Origin: Alphaproteobacteria bacterium
Lineage (GTDB): Bacteria; Pseudomonadota; Alphaproteobacteria; Rhodospirillales; Magnetospirillaceae
Assembly: GCA_021325215.1 (NCBI GenBank)
Contig: JAJPHO010000026.1
Location: 1-64,000, forward strand
Direction of reading: 5' to 3'
Length of the DNA stretch: 64,000 nucleotides
Shown here: in pieces, positions 49,720-58,811 of the stretch
Layout of the letters: the number at the start of each line of letters is the position of its first letter
Numbering within the stretch: the first letter of the stretch is position 1
Notes under the pieces: generated by a model
What the model was told of the DNA's origin: nothing
What the model saw: only the letters and a program-made list of their open reading frames with translations
The model's database searches: none
Translations under genes and position numbers: made by a program

Positions 49720-50795
49720 GGGGTGCTCCTGACATAGACTTCGCCGCGCATCAGCTTGCGGGCGGTGCGCAGCAGGGCGGATTTCCGCACCTCGATGCCG
49801 GAAGCGCCTTGGGACACCTCCATGTCGACGGTGAAGAAGCCGGTCGGATGTTCGATCTCCAGACGCTGGGCGCCGTCCCGCGCCGCGATGCCGGCGACCT
49901 GCGCCGCGACGCTGCCCTCCAGCACGCAGGCGGTGGCGACCGAGACCGCGCCCAGCACGCCGATCGCCTCGTGGACGCGGTGCGGGATGAACGTGCGGGT
50001 GCCGACCACGCCGCCCTGTTTCGGCGGCGAGACCAGGGTCATCTTCGGCACCGTCTTCTTGGCGACGTCGCCGAGATTCATGCGCGGGCCGAGTTCCAAT
50101 CGAATTGCCTCGACGCGCTTCTTCAGCTCGGCGTCGGATTCCAGCTCTTCCGGCGTTTCGCGGCCGGTCTTGCCGAAATCGGCGGCGCGCAAAACAACCA
50201 CCGGCATCCCGTTATCGATGCAGGTGACCTGTACGCCCTGCACCTCGTCGACCACATTGCCGGTCGGCAGCAGCGCGCCGCAGCTCGACCCCGCCACGTC
50301 GAGGAAATCGATGGGAATGGCCGCCGCCGTGCCCGGCACGCCGTCGATGCGGGCGTCGCCCTCATACTCGACCGCGCCGCCGGGAGTCGGCACGAAGGCC
50401 TGCGCGATGGCGCCGGTATTGAGCATCAGGATGCGCACGGGGGTGACGCCGTCCTTGGCCGGCACCAACCCTTCCTCGATGGCGAAGGGGCCGACCCCGG
50501 CCAGCATGTTGCCGCAATTCTGGCTGTCGCTGACCTCGGCCTTGTCGACGGCGACCTGCAGGAACAGATATTCGACATCGGCGTCGGAGCGGGAGGAGGG
50601 GCCGACCACGGCGATCTTGCTGGTCAGCGGATGGGCGCCGCCCATGCCGTCGATCTGCCGCACATCCGGCGATCCCATCGCCGACAGCAGAACCGCGTCG
50701 CGCGCGGCGCCGTCTTCGGGAAGGTGGCGGGCCTGGAAGAACAGGCCTTTCGAGGTGCCGCCGCGCATCGCCGTACAGGGAATGGCTTTCAGCAT
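49716..50795 (-). CDS. ligU: 4-oxalomesaconate tautomerase/isomerase (PrpF family, GalD/LigU-like)
   Basis: A 359-residue PrpF-family protein with diaminopimelate-epimerase-like fold. AMRGGTSKGLFFQARHLPED at 9-28 and DGMGGAHPLTSKIAVVGPS are family signatures, with DSQNCGNMLAGVGPFAIEEG carrying the active-site Cys. LigU and GalD shift the double bond or tautomeric form of 4-oxalomesaconate before hydration by LigJ. The gene lies 6 bases after ligK and overlaps the dehydrogenase gene by four bases. GalD versus LigU specificity cannot be told from sequence alone. Confidence 0.9.
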   Translation of the reverse strand: MLKAIPCTAMRGGTSKGLFFQARHLPEDGAARDAVLLSAMGSPDVRQIDGMGGAHPLTSKIAVVGPSSRSDADVEYLFLQVAVDKAEVSDSQNCGNMLAGVGPFAIEEGLVPAKDGVTPVRILMLNTGAIAQAFVPTPGGAVEYEGDARIDGVPGTAAAIPIDFLDVAGSSCGALLPTGNVVDEVQGVQVTCIDNGMPVVVLRAADFGKTGRETPEELESDAELKKRVEAIRLELGPRMNLGDVAKKTVPKMTLVSPPKQGGVVGTRTFIPHRVHEAIGVLGAVSVATACVLEGSVAAQVAGIAARDGAQRLEIEHPTGFFTVDMEVSQGASGIEVRKSALLRTARKLMRGEVYVRSTP

Positions 50796-50801
50796 GGCGG
50801 G

Positions 50802-51491
50802 TTACTCTTCCGGTTGGCGCTCGACATATTTGAGGCCCTTGTCGGCCAGGCGCTGGCGCATGCCATAGATGTCGAGGCCCAGTTCTCCGGCTTCGAAGCG
50901 GGCGCGGTTCTTCGCCTCCTTCTCCTCGCGGGCTTTGGCCTTGTCCAGCACCTCGGCGACCGACCGGCGCTTGATCACCACCACGCCGTCATCGTCGGCG
51001 ACCACCATGTCGCCCGGACGGATGCGGGCGCCGGCGCAGACCACCGGCACATTGACGTTGCCGATCGTCTCCTTGACCGTACCCTGGGCGAACACCGCCT
51101 TGGACCAGACCGGGAACTTCATCTCGGTCAGGGTGGCGATGTCGCGCACGCCGGCTTCGATGATCAGGCCCTGGACGCCGCGCACCTTCAGCGAGGTCGC
51201 CAGCAGGTCGCCGAAATAGCCGTCTTCGCAGGGGCTGGTCGGCACCACCACCAGCACGTCGCCGGGCTGGCACTGCTCGACGGCGACATGGATCATCCAA
51301 TTGTCGCCGGGCGCCACTTCGCAGGTCACCGCCGGGCCGGCGATATGGGCCGGGCGGTAGATCGGGCGCATATAAGACGCCAGCAGGCCTGTGCGGCCCT
51401 GGGCTTCATGCAGGGTGGCGACGCCATAGGCGGCGCAGCTCTTGGCCAGCACCGGGTCGGGGCGCTCGATCTGGGTAACCACGATACTCAT
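50802..51491 (-). CDS. ligK: 4-carboxy-4-hydroxy-2-oxoadipate aldolase (LigK/GalC-like, RraA fold)
   Basis: A 229-residue RraA-fold aldolase. [20 protein letters not shown]-type motif (reading [20 protein letters not shown] in the middle), [18 protein letters not shown] and [14 protein letters not shown] are the LigK/ProA blocks holding the divalent metal and pyruvate. It cleaves 4-carboxy-4-hydroxy-2-oxoadipate to pyruvate and oxaloacetate, ending the pathway in central metabolism. It follows the chemoreceptor gene by 12 bases in the same operon. Confidence 0.92.
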   Translation of the reverse strand: MSIVVTQIERPDPVLAKSCAAYGVATLHEAQGRTGLLASYMRPIYRPAHIAGPAVTCEVAPGDNWMIHVAVEQCQPGDVLVVVPTSPCEDGYFGDLLATSLKVRGVQGLIIEAGVRDIATLTEMKFPVWSKAVFAQGTVKETIGNVNVPVVCAGARIRPGDMVVADDDGVVVIKRRSVAEVLDKAKAREEKEAKNRARFEAGELGLDIYGMRQRLADKGLKYVERQPEE

Positions 51492-51503
51492 TGACCATAC
51501 TCC

Positions 51504-53195
51504 TCACTGGGCCTTGATGCCGGCGAGCAGGCGGTCGACCGAATCGCGCAGCGCGACCGCCTGCTGGGCCAGTTTTTCCGATTGGGCGGCGACGCCGGCG
51601 GCGGCCTGGCCGGTATCCGCGGCGGTGCCGAGCACGTCGGCGACGTTCCGGCTGACCGCCAAAGTGCTGCCGGCCGCCCGCTGGGTGTTGTTGCTGATCT
51701 CGTTGGTGGCGGCGCCCTGTTCCTCGACCGCCGAGGCGATGGCCGACGCGATCTTGCTGATCTCGACGACGGTCTGGCCGATGCCGCGCAGGGCGCGGAC
51801 CGCCTCTTCGGTCTTGGCCTGCACCGTCGAGATCTGCTGGGCGATCTCGCCGGTGGCGCGGCCGGTCTGGGTGGCCAGATGCTTGACCTCGCCGGCCACC
51901 ACCGCGAAGCCCTTGCCGGCTTCGCCGGCGCGGGCCGCCTCGATGGTGGCGTTCAGCGCCAGCAGATTGGTCTGGCTGGCGATGTCGTCGATCAGCCCGA
52001 CGATGTCGCCGATCTTCCTGGCTTCGTCGTTCAGCGCGATGACGATCGCGTCGGTCTCCTCGGTGGCGACCACCGCCTGGCGCGAGATCTCGGCCGAATG
52101 ATGGATCTGGCGCGAAATTTCCGAGATCGAGGCGTGCAGCTGCTCGGTGGCGGCGGCGACGGTGCCGACGCTTTCCGAGGATTCGTCGCAGGCGGCGGCC
52201 ATGGCGGTCAGGCTGCGCGAGGTATGGTTGGCATTGCCGACCATGCCCTCCGCCGCCTGGTGCATCTTGCCCGACGCGTCGGAGATTTCGGCGACCGCGC
52301 CGCTGACCGAGCGGTCCAGCTCATCGGCCAGGCCATGCAGCATCTCCTTGCGTTCGCGCGCGGCCTTTTCCGCCTCCTCGCGCTGGCGTTCGGTCAACAG
52401 GGCGATTTGCGCGGCATTGTCCTTGAAGACCTGCACGGCTTCCTGCATGTCGCCGATCTGCCGGCCCTGGTCGCGCGGAACGTCGGTGCGCAGATCGCCG
52501 GCGGCGATGCGGCGCATCACCGCGGTCAGATCGGCGATCGGACGGGAAATCGTCCGCGAGATCGCCAGGCAGGCGAGGGTCATCACGATCACCGAGACCA
52601 GGCCGATCAGCCCCTGCTCGATCATCTCGTCCCGGGTCGCGCGCTGCACGTCGTCGAGATAGACGCCCGAGCAGATGGCCCAGCCCCAAGGCTTGAAGTC
52701 CTTGACGACGACATGCTTGACGATCGGTTCCTTGCCGCCCGGCTTGGGGAACAGATATTCGACGATGCCTTCGCCTTGTTCCTTGGCGACCTTGACGATC
52801 TCGAGGCTGAACAGCTTGCCGTTCGAATCCTTGTTGCCGGACCGGTTGGTGCCGACGCTGTCGGGCGTCGCCGGGTTGAGGACCATCACCACATTATGGT
52901 CGAGGGCGAAGAGATAGAGGTCCCCGCCATAGCGGATGGAGCTGAGGGCGTGCTTGGCCTTGGCCTGCGCCTCCTCCTGGGTCAGCTCGCCGCGATCGGC
53001 GCGGGCGGCATAGTCGGCGGCCACGGAATAGCCGGCCTCGACCGCCGTCTTCACCTGCCCCATGCGGGTCCAATAGATCTCGTCCGAGCGCTTGGCCAGG
53101 CGTTCGGCGGTGGTCAGCAGATTGACGGCTACCGCGATGAAAACGATCAGGATCAGGCGGAAGCCGATCGACGTGCTGCGTAAATTGAACGGCAT
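51504..53195 (-). CDS. Methyl-accepting chemotaxis protein with sCache_2 ligand domain
   Basis: A 563-residue chemoreceptor. Membrane helix 1 near 10-28; periplasmic sCache_2 domain about 35-190 (IRYGGDLYLFALDHNVVMVL, DSVGTNRSGNKDSNGKLFSL, FKPWGWAICSGVYLDDV); membrane helix 2 near 195-215; HAMP (SRPIADLTAVMRRIAAGDLR); and the signalling domain with the hairpin tip LDDIASQTNLLALNATIEAA-like (here LIDDIASQTNLLALNATIEA). sCache_2 domains often bind small carboxylates. It is embedded 4 bases after dctA and 12 before ligK, so it probably guides the cell toward the operon's substrate. Confidence 0.92.
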   Translation of the reverse strand: MPFNLRSTSIGFRLILIVFIAVAVNLLTTAERLAKRSDEIYWTRMGQVKTAVEAGYSVAADYAARADRGELTQEEAQAKAKHALSSIRYGGDLYLFALDHNVVMVLNPATPDSVGTNRSGNKDSNGKLFSLEIVKVAKEQGEGIVEYLFPKPGGKEPIVKHVVVKDFKPWGWAICSGVYLDDVQRATRDEMIEQGLIGLVSVIVMTLACLAISRTISRPIADLTAVMRRIAAGDLRTDVPRDQGRQIGDMQEAVQVFKDNAAQIALLTERQREEAEKAARERKEMLHGLADELDRSVSGAVAEISDASGKMHQAAEGMVGNANHTSRSLTAMAAACDESSESVGTVAAATEQLHASISEISRQIHHSAEISRQAVVATEETDAIVIALNDEARKIGDIVGLIDDIASQTNLLALNATIEAARAGEAGKGFAVVAGEVKHLATQTGRATGEIAQQISTVQAKTEEAVRALRGIGQTVVEISKIASAIASAVEEQGAATNEISNNTQRAAGSTLAVSRNVADVLGTAADTGQAAAGVAAQSEKLAQQAVALRDSVDRLLAGIKAQ

Positions 53196-53199
53196 GATT

Positions 53200-54510
53200 T
53201 CAGTCCGAGTCCCCCGTGGCGCCCTGGTCGAGCACCTGTTTCATGCGCTCGACGTCGAGCGCGCCCTCCCACTTGGCCATAACGATGGTGGCGACGGCAT
53301 TGCCGACCAGGTTGGTCGGGGTCAGGCCCTCGGACATCAGGCGGTGGATACCCAGCACCAGGGCGACGCTGGCGACCGGGATGGTGCCGGTGGTCGACAG
53401 GGTCGCGGCCAGCACCACGAAGGCGGCGCCGGAAATACCGGCGGCGCCCTTCGAGGTCAGCAGCAGCACCGCCATCAGGCCGAGCTGGTCCATCAGGCTG
53501 AGATGCGTGTTGGTGGCCTGGGCCAGGAACACAGCGGTGCTGGCCAGATAGAGGCAGGTTCCGTCCAGATTGAAGGAATAGCCGCTGGGCACCACCAGTC
53601 CGACCACGCCTTCCTCGCAGCCGAGCGCGGTCATCTTGGACATCAGGCTGGGCAGCACGGTTTCGGACGAGGTGGTGGCGAAGACGATCAGCAGTTCCTC
53701 GCGCAGATAGCGCATCAGCTTGTAGAGGCTGAACCCGGCGAGATGGGCGATCGGCCCCAGCACGACGATGACGAAGAAGATGCAGGTGACGTAGAACCCG
53801 CCCAGCAGCTTGCCGAGCGACACCAGCGAGCCGGCGCCGAACTTGCCGACGGTGAAGGCCATGGCGCCGAACGCGCCCAGCGGCGCCGCCCACATGATGA
53901 TGTTGACCAGGCCGAACAGCAGCAGCGAGATGGATTCGACGAGATTGAGCACCGGCGCGCCCGCCTTGCCCAGTTTGGTCAGGGCGAAGCCGCACAGCAC
54001 GGCGACGAACAGCACCTGCAGCACCGAGCCGTCGGTGAAGGCGCCCAGGAAGCTTTGCGGAATGACGTCGGTCAGGAAGGTGATCACGTCGGTATGGGCG
54101 CTTTTCGCCAGCACCCCCGAGATGGTCGAGGTGTCGATATTGGCGGCGTCGATATTCATGCCGGCGCCAGGCTGGATCAAATTCACCGCCACCAGGCCGA
54201 TGGCCAGGGCGATGGTGGTGACCACTTCGAAATAGAGGATGGTGCGGACGGCGACCCGTCCGACCTTGGCCATGTCCGAGATGCGCGCGATGCCATGGAC
54301 GATGGTGCAGAAGATCAGCGGCGCGATGACGACGCGGATAGCCTTGATGAAGGCGTCGCCGAGCGGCTGCAGGCGGGTGCCGAGATCCGGCATCACCTGG
54401 CCGAAGATGGCGCCGGCCGCGGTGGCGAGGAGCACCTGCACCCAAAGCTTCTTGTACCAGGGGGAACGCGAAGCCTTGCGGGACAGGGAAGGTGACATGG
54501 ACATATCCAA
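53200..54510 (-). CDS. DctA-type dicarboxylate:cation symporter
   Basis: A 436-residue DAACS-family transporter. WYKKLWVQVLLATAAGAIFG is the first helix, VIAPLIFCTIVHGIARISDM and FATTSSETVLPSLMSKM (the SSSxT-like hairpin) with GYSFNLDGTCLYLASTAVF are diagnostic for DctA. It imports C4 or related di/tricarboxylates with sodium or protons. TTG 54510 has GAGGAG six bases upstream; ATG 54504 is the alternative. In this operon it probably imports the dicarboxylate or pyrone dicarboxylate handled by the Lig enzymes, which is inference; the family usually carries succinate, fumarate and malate. Confidence 0.88.
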   Translation of the reverse strand: MDMSMSPSLSRKASRSPWYKKLWVQVLLATAAGAIFGQVMPDLGTRLQPLGDAFIKAIRVVIAPLIFCTIVHGIARISDMAKVGRVAVRTILYFEVVTTIALAIGLVAVNLIQPGAGMNIDAANIDTSTISGVLAKSAHTDVITFLTDVIPQSFLGAFTDGSVLQVLFVAVLCGFALTKLGKAGAPVLNLVESISLLLFGLVNIIMWAAPLGAFGAMAFTVGKFGAGSLVSLGKLLGGFYVTCIFFVIVVLGPIAHLAGFSLYKLMRYLREELLIVFATTSSETVLPSLMSKMTALGCEEGVVGLVVPSGYSFNLDGTCLYLASTAVFLAQATNTHLSLMDQLGLMAVLLLTSKGAAGISGAAFVVLAATLSTTGTIPVASVALVLGIHRLMSEGLTPTNLVGNAVATIVMAKWEGALDVERMKQVLDQGATGDSD

Positions 54511-54540
54511 TTGGTGCTCCTCGATGCGGCCGGCTGCCGG

Positions 54541-55914
54541 CTAGAAACTGTACCGGATGCCGGCGACCGGACTGACCGTGTTGTTGTGCAGATAACCGTT
54601 GGCGTAGCCGCCCAGCACCCAGGAATACATGGCGCCGGCATAGGCGGTCATCTTGCGCGACAGCGAATAATCGGCGCGGAACGACGCCGCGTTCAGCGAC
54701 CCGGCGCAGGCATTGGAGATGGCGGCGGAATTACAGCCGTCATCCTTGAAATAGCTGTTCTGGCGGAACTGGTAGAAGACGCCATTCAGGGTCAGGCGGC
54801 TGCCGATCTTGTAGCGTGCGCCGGTCCACCAGATGGTCAGCACCTTGTTGTTGGTGTAGGCGTTGTTGTTGACCGTGCCCAGCTGATAGCCGCCGATGGT
54901 CAGGGCGCCGACCGGCAGCGGCGTGCTCGGATTGGCGTAATAGATATGCTGCCACGCGGCGTAGAACGTCACCGGATCGAGGTCGTATTTGGCGACGGCG
55001 CTGTAGGTGGTGTTGTCGGACACGGTGCCGGCCAGCATGCCGGGATGGGCGGCGGCCAGGGCCGCGGTCGACAGCGAGGTCGCGGCGATGGCGCCGCGGT
55101 TCTTGTTATAGGTGAAATCGCTGGTAAAGCGGCCGTAATCGACGCCGGCGGCGACTTCCTCGACGCCGCGCGCGGTGCCGGCCGGGGTGTAGGGCTGGTA
55201 CAGCGCGCCGAAATGGAACGGGCCGATGCCGCTGACGCTGTATTTGACCGAGGCGTCGGGGCGGTAATCCTCGGTGTCGCCCATGCCCTGGAAGCTGTTG
55301 AGAATGCCGACCATGGCGGTGCCGGGCGCGTTGCCCATCGGATCGTAGGCGCGCCCGTCATCCATGGTGAAGGCGGGATTGCGGCCGAAGGTCAGCGTGC
55401 CGTAGGTGTCCGAGCTGATCCCGACATATTCGTCGGAATTGAAGAGCTGTCCGGCGCGGCCGTTGTCGCCGCCGGTGGTCTGCTGGTTCAGCGCGACGCC
55501 GTTATTGTGGGACAAGGCCTTCAGGCCGTCATACAGCTGACCGGTCAGGGGGCTGAAACCGCTCTCCGCCTTGAAGATCGCCTTCCAGCCGTCGCCGAGA
55601 TCCTCCGACCCCTTGAAGCCGAACAAAGTCGAGGAGGAGCCGTTCTGCCCCACGGTGAAGACCGATTTGTTGCTGTTTTTCATCACGACGGTTTCGGTGC
55701 CGGCCGGATAGGCGCCGGCGGGCGGGGTGCCGTGGGTCTGATAGGTCAGGTCGACGTCGATATTGCCGTAGAAGACGATGCTGCCGCCGCCGATCCCGTC
55801 TTTGCCATCATTGCCCGACTCATCGTCGGCCAGCGCTTGAGCGCCCGGCGCGGCCAGCATTGCCAAGAACAGATAAGGTAACTTCTTATAGATGAACTGC
55901 TTTCCAACCGACAT
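54541..55914 (-). CDS. Outer-membrane porin (Gram-negative porin family)
   Basis: A 457-residue 16-stranded porin. Signal peptide about 1-29 (KKLPYLFLAMLAAPGAQALA), then SIVFYGNIDVDLTYQTHG, STLFGFKGSEDLGDGWKAIF, and YVGISSDTYGTLTFGRNPAF, the loop-3 side PEFG-like region, and a C-terminal strand ending in YSF, the BAM signal. It lets small anionic solutes cross the outer membrane. It is the first gene of the operon, 30 bases before dctA, which points to a substrate-specific porin for the operon's acid. No terminator is seen between the two. Confidence 0.88.
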   Translation of the reverse strand: MSVGKQFIYKKLPYLFLAMLAAPGAQALADDESGNDGKDGIGGGSIVFYGNIDVDLTYQTHGTPPAGAYPAGTETVVMKNSNKSVFTVGQNGSSSTLFGFKGSEDLGDGWKAIFKAESGFSPLTGQLYDGLKALSHNNGVALNQQTTGGDNGRAGQLFNSDEYVGISSDTYGTLTFGRNPAFTMDDGRAYDPMGNAPGTAMVGILNSFQGMGDTEDYRPDASVKYSVSGIGPFHFGALYQPYTPAGTARGVEEVAAGVDYGRFTSDFTYNKNRGAIAATSLSTAALAAAHPGMLAGTVSDNTTYSAVAKYDLDPVTFYAAWQHIYYANPSTPLPVGALTIGGYQLGTVNNNAYTNNKVLTIWWTGARYKIGSRLTLNGVFYQFRQNSYFKDDGCNSAAISNACAGSLNAASFRADYSLSRKMTAYAGAMYSWVLGGYANGYLHNNTVSPVAGIRYSF

Positions 55915-56072
55915 TTCCCACTCCCCGCGTGTATTTGCTTAGAATTTTATCGAAGTTTGTTCTTCGACGAATTCTTTCCCCAAAAAATTGTGCTCGGCGG
56001 CCCGCTCAAAAAATGGCCGAATTTTGCCCGGATTATGGGCGAGACTGCGGGGGGGGAATCAAATGATTAAAA

Positions 56073-56103
56073 TGCATTGATTCATGAATTCAATTCATGA
56101 TGC
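56073..56103. promoter_or_regulatory. Palindromic LysR-type binding region upstream of the porin operon
   Basis: Within the AT-rich 238-base gap (55915-56152) between the LysR and porin genes, TTCATGAATTC (56081-56091) and GAATTCAATTCATGA (56087-56101) overlap to make an imperfect palindrome flanked by TGCAT and ATGCA (56073-56105). It contains T-N11-A spacing typical of LysR boxes. No other feature is seen in the gap. Confidence 0.5.
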
Positions 56104-56152
56104 AGCGCAACATATGAAGAAAATTCAGCCATGGGGAATTTGGGCCGGACTT

Positions 56153-57088
56153 TCAGGCGGAGGGGATGACGCCGCTGTTGCGGAACTGCTCGGTCAGGTC
56201 GCGGATGATCAGGTCGAGCAGGGCCTGGCCCGCGCTCGATAGCGGGAAATCCCGCTTCCTGATGATGCCGAGCGGCCGCGTCACGATCGGATTGACCAGC
56301 GGCAGATAGGTCATGCCGGGCGGCACCCGGCCATTGCCGAGCACCAGGCGCGGCACCACCGCCAGGCCGAGGCCCTGGGCGGCGAAGGCGATGGCTGAAT
56401 TCATCGACAGCACTTCATGGTGCCAGCGCAGCGATTCGCGCCGGCTGCCCAGGCTGGTGTCGAGCAGCGAGCGCACCCCCGATCCGACGCCCATGCGGAT
56501 CAGCTTCTCGCCCTCGAGGTCGGCCCACGATACCGATTTCCCGCCGGCCAGCCGGTGATCGGCCGGACACAGCAGGACGAAGGGGTCCCTGGCCAGGATG
56601 ACCGGCTCGGTATCCCAGGTGGTGGTCGACGTCAGGGCGATGCCGAAGATGGCGTCGCCGCGGCTGACGCTCTGGGTGATCTCGGCGGCGCTGCGGTCCA
56701 GCACGGCGACCTGGATGTCGGGATAAAGCTTGGCGAAGCGTGCCAGGGAACCAGGCAGATAGGTCTCGGCCAGGGTCGGCATGCAGCCGATCGACAGGCG
56801 TTCCTGGTTGCGCCTGCCGGCCTCGCGCAGGGTGTCGAGGGATTGGCTCAGCTCGTCCATCATGCGCCGGGCCTTGGGCAGCAATTCCATGCCCGCCTCG
56901 GTCAGGCTGACGCGCCGCGTGGTCCGCACCAGCAATTGCAGGCCGAGCCCTTCCTCCAGCTTGCGCATGCGGTGGGTCAGGGCCGTCTGCGACAGATTCA
57001 GCCGCAGCGCCGCCTGCTGGAAGCTTCCCGTTTCGGCGATGTAGAGGAAGGCCTCGAGGCCCAGGAAATCGATGCGCATTCGCGGCAC
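56153..57088 (-). CDS. LysR-family regulator, probable activator of the porin-lig operon
   Basis: A 311-residue LysR regulator: helix-turn-helix residues 5-63 (FLYIAETGSFQQAALRLNLS, QTALTHRMRKLEEGLG, RRVSLTEAGMELLPKARR) and an effector domain in two lobes (IFGIALTSTTTWDTEPVILA, RDPFVLLCPADHRLAGGKSV). It lies 238 bases upstream of the porin gene on the same strand, with a palindromic region between, so it most likely controls the porin-dctA-mcp-lig operon in response to a pathway acid; the effector is unknown. Confidence 0.88.
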   Translation of the reverse strand: MPRMRIDFLGLEAFLYIAETGSFQQAALRLNLSQTALTHRMRKLEEGLGLQLLVRTTRRVSLTEAGMELLPKARRMMDELSQSLDTLREAGRRNQERLSIGCMPTLAETYLPGSLARFAKLYPDIQVAVLDRSAAEITQSVSRGDAIFGIALTSTTTWDTEPVILARDPFVLLCPADHRLAGGKSVSWADLEGEKLIRMGVGSGVRSLLDTSLGSRRESLRWHHEVLSMNSAIAFAAQGLGLAVVPRLVLGNGRVPPGMTYLPLVNPIVTRPLGIIRKRDFPLSSAGQALLDLIIRDLTEQFRNSGVIPSA

Positions 57089-57186
57089 TTTCGCACAGCC
57101 CGGCAGGCCGGGTAAGTAGATTCCGAGGTTAGCGCCGCCGCGCCGTCTCTGCGAAAATGCGCAGCGGACAGCGGAGGACGGCCATC

Positions 57187-57669
57187 ATGACGACAAAAGT
57201 CTGGGTCGGAGGCACCGGCTCTTTCGACAATCCCAATGAATGGTCTCCCTCGGGCGCGCCCGGGCCGGGCGACGTCGCCATCATCCAGATCGGCGAGGCG
57301 TCCCTCTCGATGCAAAAGCTGGACGGCTTCGAGTTGCAGCTGCAGAGCGAGGCCAGCGTGCTGGATATCAGCGACGTGATTTTCGGCGCGCACTTCACCC
57401 TGAGCGTGCCGCCGGGACCGGGCGGCACCGCGACCCTCAATGCGACCGGGTTCAATGCCAATTACGGGGTGATCCAGGTGGTGTCGCCCGCCGGACCGCA
57501 GCAATTCGCGCCGCCCTTCACCATCACGATGAGCGATCTGGCCCCCTCGGCCGAGTGCAGCGGCGCACCGGCGATCTTCCTCAATGAGGGCACCATCCTG
57601 GTCAATAGCGGCCAGCCTTTCGCCATTGTCGCCAAATCGGCCGACGCCGTGCTGATCAATAACGGCTGA
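57187..57669 (+). CDS. N-terminal part of a split beta-rich secreted-type protein
   Basis: A 160-residue product starting MTTKVWVGGTGSFDNPNEWS, a WxGGxGxFxNPxNWS opening typical of large beta-solenoid and adhesin-like proteins that describe stacked Gly/Asn-rich coils. The remainder has coil-like strands (ATLNATGFNANYGVIQVVSP, AIFLNEGTILVNSGQPFAIV) and stops at VLINNG. A GGAGGA site precedes ATG 57187. There is no signal peptide. The stop shares a base with the start of the next gene, and a one-base change would join them, so it is probably the first half of one broken gene. Confidence 0.6.
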   Translation: MTTKVWVGGTGSFDNPNEWSPSGAPGPGDVAIIQIGEASLSMQKLDGFELQLQSEASVLDISDVIFGAHFTLSVPPGPGGTATLNATGFNANYGVIQVVSPAGPQQFAPPFTITMSDLAPSAECSGAPAIFLNEGTILVNSGQPFAIVAKSADAVLINNG

Positions 57670-58178
57670 TGAATCTCGACGCGTCCTTCATGCAGGCGAC
57701 CATCGGCCCGTCGGTGCTGGGATCGGGCACCATCGAGACGGGGCACGCGATCACGCCGGCGGCATCCGCCTTGCTGCTCGCCTCGATCCCCTCTGTCGAA
57801 TTCGGCGGGGCGGTCGGGTCCGGACAGGCTCTGTTCATCGACGGGGTGGCGCACGTCTATGTCGACAAGCCGTCGCAGTTCCACGCCTTGATCCACGACT
57901 TCGAGCCGAACCTGTCCGACTCTTACGTCGCCTCGTTCTATCAGCCGGAGATCGTGCTGCAGAACGCGCCGGTCACCTCCTACAACGTGTCGAACGACAT
58001 ATTGAGCCTGTGGAATGGAGGCACGCTGGTGGCGCAGCTGCGCTTCACCGACTTCGTCTACACCAAGGCTAATTTCCTGGTCTCGACGTCGGGCACCACG
58101 ACCACGATCGAGCCGCAAGGCACGCTGACGCCCATCGGGGTGTCAGCGGCGCACGTTGCCGATCATGTAATGGGATAA
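57669..58178 (+). CDS. C-terminal part of the split beta-rich protein
   Basis: A 169-residue product starting MNLDASFMQATIGPSVLGSG at TGATG, the stop of the upstream frame. It continues the same kind of Gly/Ala-rich beta coils (TIETGHAITPAASALLLASI, GSGQALFIDGVAHVYVDKPS) and ends in a non-repetitive beta part (LRFTDFVYTKANFLVSTSG). There is no own ribosome-binding site beyond what could be in the upstream coding sequence and no signal peptide. Read as NNG plus one residue plus MNLDAS it would follow naturally from the upstream product. The 229 bases after it hold no convincing gene. Confidence 0.6.
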   Translation: MNLDASFMQATIGPSVLGSGTIETGHAITPAASALLLASIPSVEFGGAVGSGQALFIDGVAHVYVDKPSQFHALIHDFEPNLSDSYVASFYQPEIVLQNAPVTSYNVSNDILSLWNGGTLVAQLRFTDFVYTKANFLVSTSGTTTTIEPQGTLTPIGVSAAHVADHVMG

Positions 58179-58407
58179 AGGCCGTTTCTCAGAAGCAGCA
58201 GGGGAAATAGCGGATGGCGCCGCTCGCGTCGCGGACGCGCCAGACCCAGTCCAGCCAGATAGTGCGGTTGGAAACCTTGACGGGGCGCCAAGCAAACCAT
58301 TGGTCCAGCACGATGACGTTCCTTCGGATGCGACCGACGACAGGGCGCGGAAGATAACGTTTTCATCCGGGGAGTGCTGTGACCGCTATCACTGGCGGCC
58401 GAAAGAG

Positions 58408-58695
58408 TCAGACTCCCTCGACGATGAACACCCGATAGTCCGATCCGGCGTGCCGGTGCTTCACCGCATCCTGATAGGCCGGGCTGTCATACCAGGCCTT
58501 GGCCTCGGCCATGGTCGGGAATTCCAGCAGCACCGCTCCTTCGTGCGGCGCGCCTTCGAGGATGGTCTGCTTGCCGTAGAAGGCCAGCGGCTTGACCGGA
58601 TGTCCCTCCAGGGTCGCGCCGGCGAGGCCGTTATAGATATCCATCTCGCTTTGATCGGTGGTCTTTTCGCGGGTGAAGATGATGTAAGCGGGCAT
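58408..58695 (-). CDS. DUF1330 family protein
   Basis: A 95-residue ferredoxin-like-fold protein of the DUF1330 family (related to dimeric alpha-beta barrel proteins): MPAYIIFTREKTTDQSEMDI, LAFYGKQTILEGAPHEGAVL, EFPTMAEAKAWYDSPAYQDA and KHRHAGSDYRVFIVEG. ATG 58695 has GGAGG six bases upstream. Its function is unknown. It is divergent from the 3-hydroxyacyl-CoA dehydrogenase gene 117 bases away. Confidence 0.88.
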   Translation of the reverse strand: MPAYIIFTREKTTDQSEMDIYNGLAGATLEGHPVKPLAFYGKQTILEGAPHEGAVLLEFPTMAEAKAWYDSPAYQDAVKHRHAGSDYRVFIVEGV

Positions 58696-58811
58696 CGAAA
58701 CCTCCGGAGGTGAACCCCTCATGTTGGCAGAGCTGCCGTGCTTTCAATGGGGTGGTCCGGGGAGGGGCTATGATCTAGCGTTTTACCGGTTTCGGTAAGC
58801 GCGAGGACGAA

